Shown piece by piece: positions 60,804 to 64,000 of a DNA stretch of 64,000 nt; position 1 is the stretch's first letter, and every line of letters starts with the position of its first letter. Made by a program: the position numbers and the translations under genes. Below the pieces are notes generated by a model. The model ran no database searches. It was given only the letters and a program-made list of their open reading frames with translations, and was not told where the DNA came from. The DNA is from Glycomyces algeriensis. GTDB lineage: Bacteria > Actinomycetota > Actinomycetes > Mycobacteriales > Micromonosporaceae. The stretch covers positions 310,001 through 374,000 of the forward strand of contig NZ_JAPZVR010000006.1 in assembly GCF_027622855.1 (NCBI RefSeq), given 5' to 3'.

Positions 60804-61601
60804 ATGTCATACCCCCGACGAATCTCCACAATGGCGGCTGCCCTCCTCGCCGCCCTCGTGTCCGTCACCGCCCTCACCAGCGGCGCCGCCCAGGCGCAGA
60901 CCATCGAGTACGTCGCCCTCGGCGACTCCTACGCCTCCGGCGTCGGCACCCGCGACTACCTCGACGACTCCTCCTGCCGCCGTTCGGATGCGGCCTACCC
61001 CGCGCTCCTCGCCGCCGAGATCGGCGCGGACCTCGAGTTCGCCGCCTGCTCGGGCGCGAAGACCGGCGACGTCCTCGCCGGCCAGCTCGGCGGCCTCTCC
61101 GCCGGCACCGACCTCGTCACGATCACCATCGGCGGCAACGACACCGGGTGGACCGGCGTCGTCCAGAAGTGCGCCTACCCGTACCCGTGGACCTGCACCA
61201 AGGAGATCGACACGGCCGAGGCGTTCGTGCGCGACGTGCTGCCCGGCCGGCTCGACGAGGTCTACGACGCGATCGAGGCCGCCGCCCCGAACGCCGAGGT
61301 CATCGTGGTCGGCTACCCGCTCCTGTTCAACGGCGAGCAGTGCAACGCCATCACCCGCATCAGCCCCGGTGAGCAGGCCGCCCTCAACGACGCCGCGAGC
61401 CTCCTGGGCGACGTGATCGGCACGGCCGCCGCCAACCACGGCTTCCAGTACGCCGACGTCCGCGCCGCCTTCGACGGCCACGCCGTCTGCGACGACGCCG
61501 AATGGCTCAACGGCCTCTCCTACCCGATCGTCGAGTCCTACCACCCCAACAAGGCCGGCCAGAGCGACGGCTACTTCCCGATCGTCAGCGGCCTCGTCTG
61601 A
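60804..61601 (+). CDS. Secreted SGNH-type esterase/lipase
   Basis: A 265-residue exported hydrolase. The signal peptide ends AQA/QT (about 32). Catalytic blocks: GDSYASG (S42), GGND (110-113) and the histidine in SYHPN (H247). Six cysteines in the mature protein can form three disulfides, as in Streptomyces secreted SGNH lipases. ATG 60804 has GGAG 6 nt upstream. The promoter region contains an AT-rich CTATATAAATAGG (60754-60766) and an inverted repeat GGTCC-N5-GGACC at 60724-60738 that may be an operator. A terminator follows. Confidence 0.92.
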   Translation: MSYPRRISTMAAALLAALVSVTALTSGAAQAQTIEYVALGDSYASGVGTRDYLDDSSCRRSDAAYPALLAAEIGADLEFAACSGAKTGDVLAGQLGGLSAGTDLVTITIGGNDTGWTGVVQKCAYPYPWTCTKEIDTAEAFVRDVLPGRLDEVYDAIEAAAPNAEVIVVGYPLLFNGEQCNAITRISPGEQAALNDAASLLGDVIGTAAANHGFQYADVRAAFDGHAVCDDAEWLNGLSYPIVESYHPNKAGQSDGYFPIVSGLV

Positions 61602-61649
61602 GCCGCCTGCGAACAATTGAGCCGCTCGCGAACAGATCGGCACAACGCG

Positions 61650-61681
61650 AAGGGCCCCACCGGAACTCCGGTGGGGCCCTT
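61650..61681. terminator. Bidirectional terminator between esterase and PYGQ-repeat gene
   Basis: A perfect 14-bp stem AAGGGCCCCACCGG / CCGGTGGGGCCCTT with a 4-nt loop between convergent genes. Confidence 0.88.
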
Positions 61682-61698
61682 CCTTCACGCTGTCGCCG

Positions 61699-62508
61699 TT
61701 AGGCGGGGATGACGCCGGCGGCGTCGCTGTCGCAGATGAGCCACTTGCCGTCTTCCTTCACCAGGTCGATGGTCATGCTCTCGTCGATGGGCGTGGCGCC
61801 GTAGTCGGGGATCGTCACCTCACCGGTCATGGCGACGTCGACCGTGGCGTCATCGCCGGTGATCGACTCGTTGCTGACCTCGTAGTCCATGGTGACCTCC
61901 ACGCCCTCCATCAAGTCCTCCATGCCGGCCATGTCCTCGCCGGTGGCACCCTCGATGGCGGCGTCGATCTCGTCCTGGGACTCCGAGCACAGGAACGGAC
62001 GCACGTCCTCGACCAGGGCTTCCAGGTTCGACATGCCGTTGGACTCGAAGGAGGAGACCGAGACGTCCATGTACGCCTCGACGACCTCGCTGGGGGAGTC
62101 GCCGCCCCCGGGGCCGCCGCCCCCGAAGGGGTTCATGACGAGCAGGACGATCGCGACGATGAGGACCACGGCACCGGCGCCGACGCCGACGATGAGGCCG
62201 GTCTTCGACTTCTTCGGGGCCGGGGGCAGCGGCTGGCCGAACCCGCCCGGCTGCTGCTGCGGCTGCCCGTAACCGGGCTGCTGGCCGTAGCCGGGAGGCG
62301 GCGTCTGGCCGTACCCGGGCTGCTGCGGCTGGGACTGGCCATACCCGGGCTGCTGCCCGTAGCCCGGCTGCTGCGGCTGGGACTGCCCGTAACCGGGCTG
62401 CTGGCCGTACCCAGGTTGCTGGGGTTGCGACTGGCCGTACCCCGGCTGCTGGCCGTAGGGCGGTTGCTGGTTCGGGTCGAACCCCGGCTGCTGGGGCGGG
62501 TAGGCCAT
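61699..62508 (-). CDS. PYGQ-repeat membrane protein with DUF4878-like exterior domain
   Basis: A 269-residue protein: proline/glycine/glutamine/tyrosine-rich N-terminus with repeats of a 16-residue unit ([16 protein letters not shown]) to about residue 100, one membrane helix (about 102-124, [22 protein letters not shown]), a glycine-rich hinge, and an exterior NTF2/lumazine-binding-like domain (about 137-269, [21 protein letters not shown] ... [13 protein letters not shown]), resembling DUF4878. ATG 62508 has GAGGAC upstream. Such proteins are common on actinobacterial membranes near ESX genes; function unknown. Confidence 0.82.
   Translation of the reverse strand: MAYPPQQPGFDPNQQPPYGQQPGYGQSQPQQPGYGQQPGYGQSQPQQPGYGQQPGYGQSQPQQPGYGQTPPPGYGQQPGYGQPQQQPGGFGQPLPPAPKKSKTGLIVGVGAGAVVLIVAIVLLVMNPFGGGGPGGGDSPSEVVEAYMDVSVSSFESNGMSNLEALVEDVRPFLCSESQDEIDAAIEGATGEDMAGMEDLMEGVEVTMDYEVSNESITGDDATVDVAMTGEVTIPDYGATPIDESMTIDLVKEDGKWLICDSDAAGVIPA
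62245..62460 (-). repeat. 48-bp tandem repeats encoding [16 protein letters not shown]
   Basis: Three clear and further partial copies of a 48-bp unit within the N-terminal half of the membrane protein gene, in frame. Synonymous differences between copies show they are not a recent single expansion. Confidence 0.85.
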
Positions 62509-62597
62509 GACGTGTCCTCGTTTGTCGGGAGTGGGTTGCGCCAGGTTAACACGCACACACCAACATCACCGCCCTCGAATACGGCCGGGAGAACGAA

Positions 62598-62628
62598 CGG
62601 CGCCGGGACCTGGAAGGTCCCGGCGCCG
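62598..62628 (-). terminator. Hairpin after eccB
   Basis: A 14-bp stem CGGCGCCGGGACCT / AGGTCCCGGCGCCG with a 3-nt loop about 18 bp beyond the eccB stop. No strong U-tract. Confidence 0.72.
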
Positions 62629-62645
62629 CCCAAACGATTGCGGCG

Positions 62646-64000
62646 TCAGCCGCCGCCCTCTTCCTCGGGCGCGGTCTCGTAGACCGGCACGTCCTCGATG
62701 TTGAGCTGCATCTGCTTCTTCGCCTCGTACGGGTCGAGCTCCGGACCCTGGGGGATGAGGGAGACCATCGTGTCCGGGACCGAGACCGGCTTGACGCCGC
62801 CGTAGCCGAGCGCGTTCTGGGTCGTGTCGGTCGGCCCGTCGTCGACGATGCCGTGCGCGATTCCCTGGTCGCTCACCATGAACGTGAACCCGGAGACCGT
62901 CGCACCCTGGTCGGCGCGCTTGTCGATCAGCGTCGCCGTGCCCTGCGGGAGCACCGTCTGCGCCTGGAGGTTGTCGATGGTCGAGAAGATCTCGCCGTCC
63001 CCGTTGACCTCGACCGACTTCGCGTTCTCGGTGAGGGTCTTCGGCGCCTCCTCGTACATGGCGACCTTGATGTTCGTGGACTCGTCGTTCTGGTCCGCCG
63101 GGTCGTACACCGCGCACACCGCCGGGCGACGCGCATTGGTGCTCCACAGGGTGTCGCTCAGGTCCTCCTGCGGGTACGTCTCGGGCTCGAAGACGGCCTG
63201 GTTGCCGGTGGTCGACACGGTGGTCGGCTCGACTTCCTGGGCGGTGTCGACCTGGGACTGGAGCAGTTTGAACATGGTGGCGGAGATGGGCGCGAACGCG
63301 TCGACGCCGTTCTCCTTCACGAGCACGTACTGCTCGCCGGCGGCCTGCACCGGCGCCCCGTAGGTGACGAAGCCGCCGTCCGTGGTCGGCACGTTCGAGA
63401 CGTCGCCGAACTCCTGCCTCGGGTCGGGCGCGATGGGCGCGACGGAGGGGATGGTGTTGAGCATGCTCTCGTTGAGCATCACCGCGTCCGCGACCTGCAG
63501 GCCGAGGCTGCCGATAAGGCTCTGCGCCGTGGTCGCGTCCTCGCCGATCTGGTACTTGCCGCCGTTCCACAGCAGGAAGTACTTGGGCTCCGAGTCGTCG
63601 TTCTGCTTCGGGGCGGTCTGCGCCAGGATCCACTTGTCATCGCCGAGCCACTGGCTCGGTTCGGGCAGGTCCTCGACCACGAGCTGCGTCAACTGGAACT
63701 CGGCCGTGCCGCCCTCCACCCGCGACATCGAGCAGGTGTTCCAGTCGACGTCGTTCGCCAGCAGCTCCTCCTTGTCCGGCGGCTGCGAGGGGATCCCCTG
63801 GATGCCGATCGTGAAGGAGCCGCGGGGCTTGCCCTTCAGCGAGTCCGGCTTCAGGTCCTGGACCTCGGGCTTGCCGTTCGCGCCGGGCTTCGCCAGCAGC
63901 AGCGCCGACGTGTAGTTGGTGACCTGCCAGAGCCGGGCCGGGTTCTCGTCGGTCGGGTCCTTGCCGTCCTTCGTGACGTACACGTACACGGCGTTGGAGC
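62646..64000 (-). CDS. eccB: Type VII secretion protein EccB (5' end outside window)
   Basis: At least 451 residues of an EccB core component; the N-terminal cytoplasmic part and membrane helix lie beyond the right edge. The visible exterior domain has ARLWQVTNYTSALLLA at the start, the conserved WNTCSMSRVEGG (disulfide cysteine pairing with the later AVCAVYDP), GIVDDGPTDTTQNALGYGGVKPVSVPDTMVSLIPQGPELDP near the end (EccB family C-terminal block), then an acidic tail. EccB forms part of the ESX membrane complex. The rest of the locus would lie to the right. The EccC-like ATPase at 39557-42388 is too far away to be its partner by position. Confidence 0.9.
   Translation of the reverse strand, partial: SNAVYVYVTKDGKDPTDENPARLWQVTNYTSALLLAKPGANGKPEVQDLKPDSLKGKPRGSFTIGIQGIPSQPPDKEELLANDVDWNTCSMSRVEGGTAEFQLTQLVVEDLPEPSQWLGDDKWILAQTAPKQNDDSEPKYFLLWNGGKYQIGEDATTAQSLIGSLGLQVADAVMLNESMLNTIPSVAPIAPDPRQEFGDVSNVPTTDGGFVTYGAPVQAAGEQYVLVKENGVDAFAPISATMFKLLQSQVDTAQEVEPTTVSTTGNQAVFEPETYPQEDLSDTLWSTNARRPAVCAVYDPADQNDESTNIKVAMYEEAPKTLTENAKSVEVNGDGEIFSTIDNLQAQTVLPQGTATLIDKRADQGATVSGFTFMVSDQGIAHGIVDDGPTDTTQNALGYGGVKPVSVPDTMVSLIPQGPELDPYEAKKQMQLNIEDVPVYETAPEEEGGG

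Overview
The window is high-GC DNA with many GTG and TTG starts, TAnnnT -10 boxes placed so that transcripts would begin at the start codon, an EccB-type ESX secretion subunit, a Pmt mannosyltransferase and a conservon-like sensor pair. This points to a filamentous-type actinobacterium. A relative of Glycomyces or Micromonospora would fit, but the genus is inference. Most of it is ordinary chromosome; I see no phage, plasmid backbone, insertion sequence or CRISPR array.

Layout. 1-5.9 kb: end of a cobalt/nickel-type ECF transporter (CbiQ, CbiO), a membrane DsbA-like oxidoreductase, a CopC-CopD copper protein, an 8-bp repeat array followed by a 22-bp palindrome, TatD, and an unknown protein. 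6-12.9 kb: MetG, a membrane protein, a class A penicillin-binding protein, Pmt, tRNA-Ala(CGC). 12.9-18 kb: a sulfite-oxidase-like molybdoenzyme, a ~58-bp repeat array, and a three-gene operon (two-domain DUF2064/GT2 protein, MTA phosphorylase, Cys/Met PLP enzyme). 18.1-22.4 kb: a response regulator / sensor kinase / GT-C-like membrane protein / sugar epimerase operon. 22.5-25.3 kb: NmrA and DoxX proteins behind a promoter with three evenly spaced operators, then an alpha/beta hydrolase. 25.4-31.5 kb: hairpin repeats, a strongly asymmetric heterodimeric ABC exporter, and a DUF255 protein whose 3' end runs through DnaA boxes, a possible structured RNA and long G/C runs.

31.5-34.7 kb is a lower-GC island with two tightly linked genes: a small HEPN-like protein and a 903-residue protein with both a KGGVGR-type MinD/ParA domain and a second STAND/AAA-like NTPase. 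This is the best candidate for an undescribed (possibly defence) system. 34.8-38.3 kb: a DUF998-like protein, two paralogous lysozyme-like exoproteins, PIN-PhoH. 38.4-43.1 kb: an operon built around an EccC-like FtsK/SpoIIIE ATPase without the rest of a secretion system, the second candidate for an uncharacterised machine.

43.2-51.1 kb: a small membrane ORF, PckG, UppS behind a ~34-bp repeat array, an ECF sigma factor with a membrane partner, PncA, CtaD. 51.3-56.3 kb: a Roadblock protein plus nitrate-sensor-type histidine kinase (half of a conservon) and a Trk/Ktr potassium system. 56.5-60.6 kb: an ectoine-type ABC importer (ehuBCDA) opposite a GntR regulator with a FadR-like operator between. 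60.8-64 kb: a secreted SGNH esterase, a PYGQ-repeat membrane protein, and EccB running off the edge.

All motif positions were read by eye from the sequence. No database search, alignment, folding or GC calculation was run.
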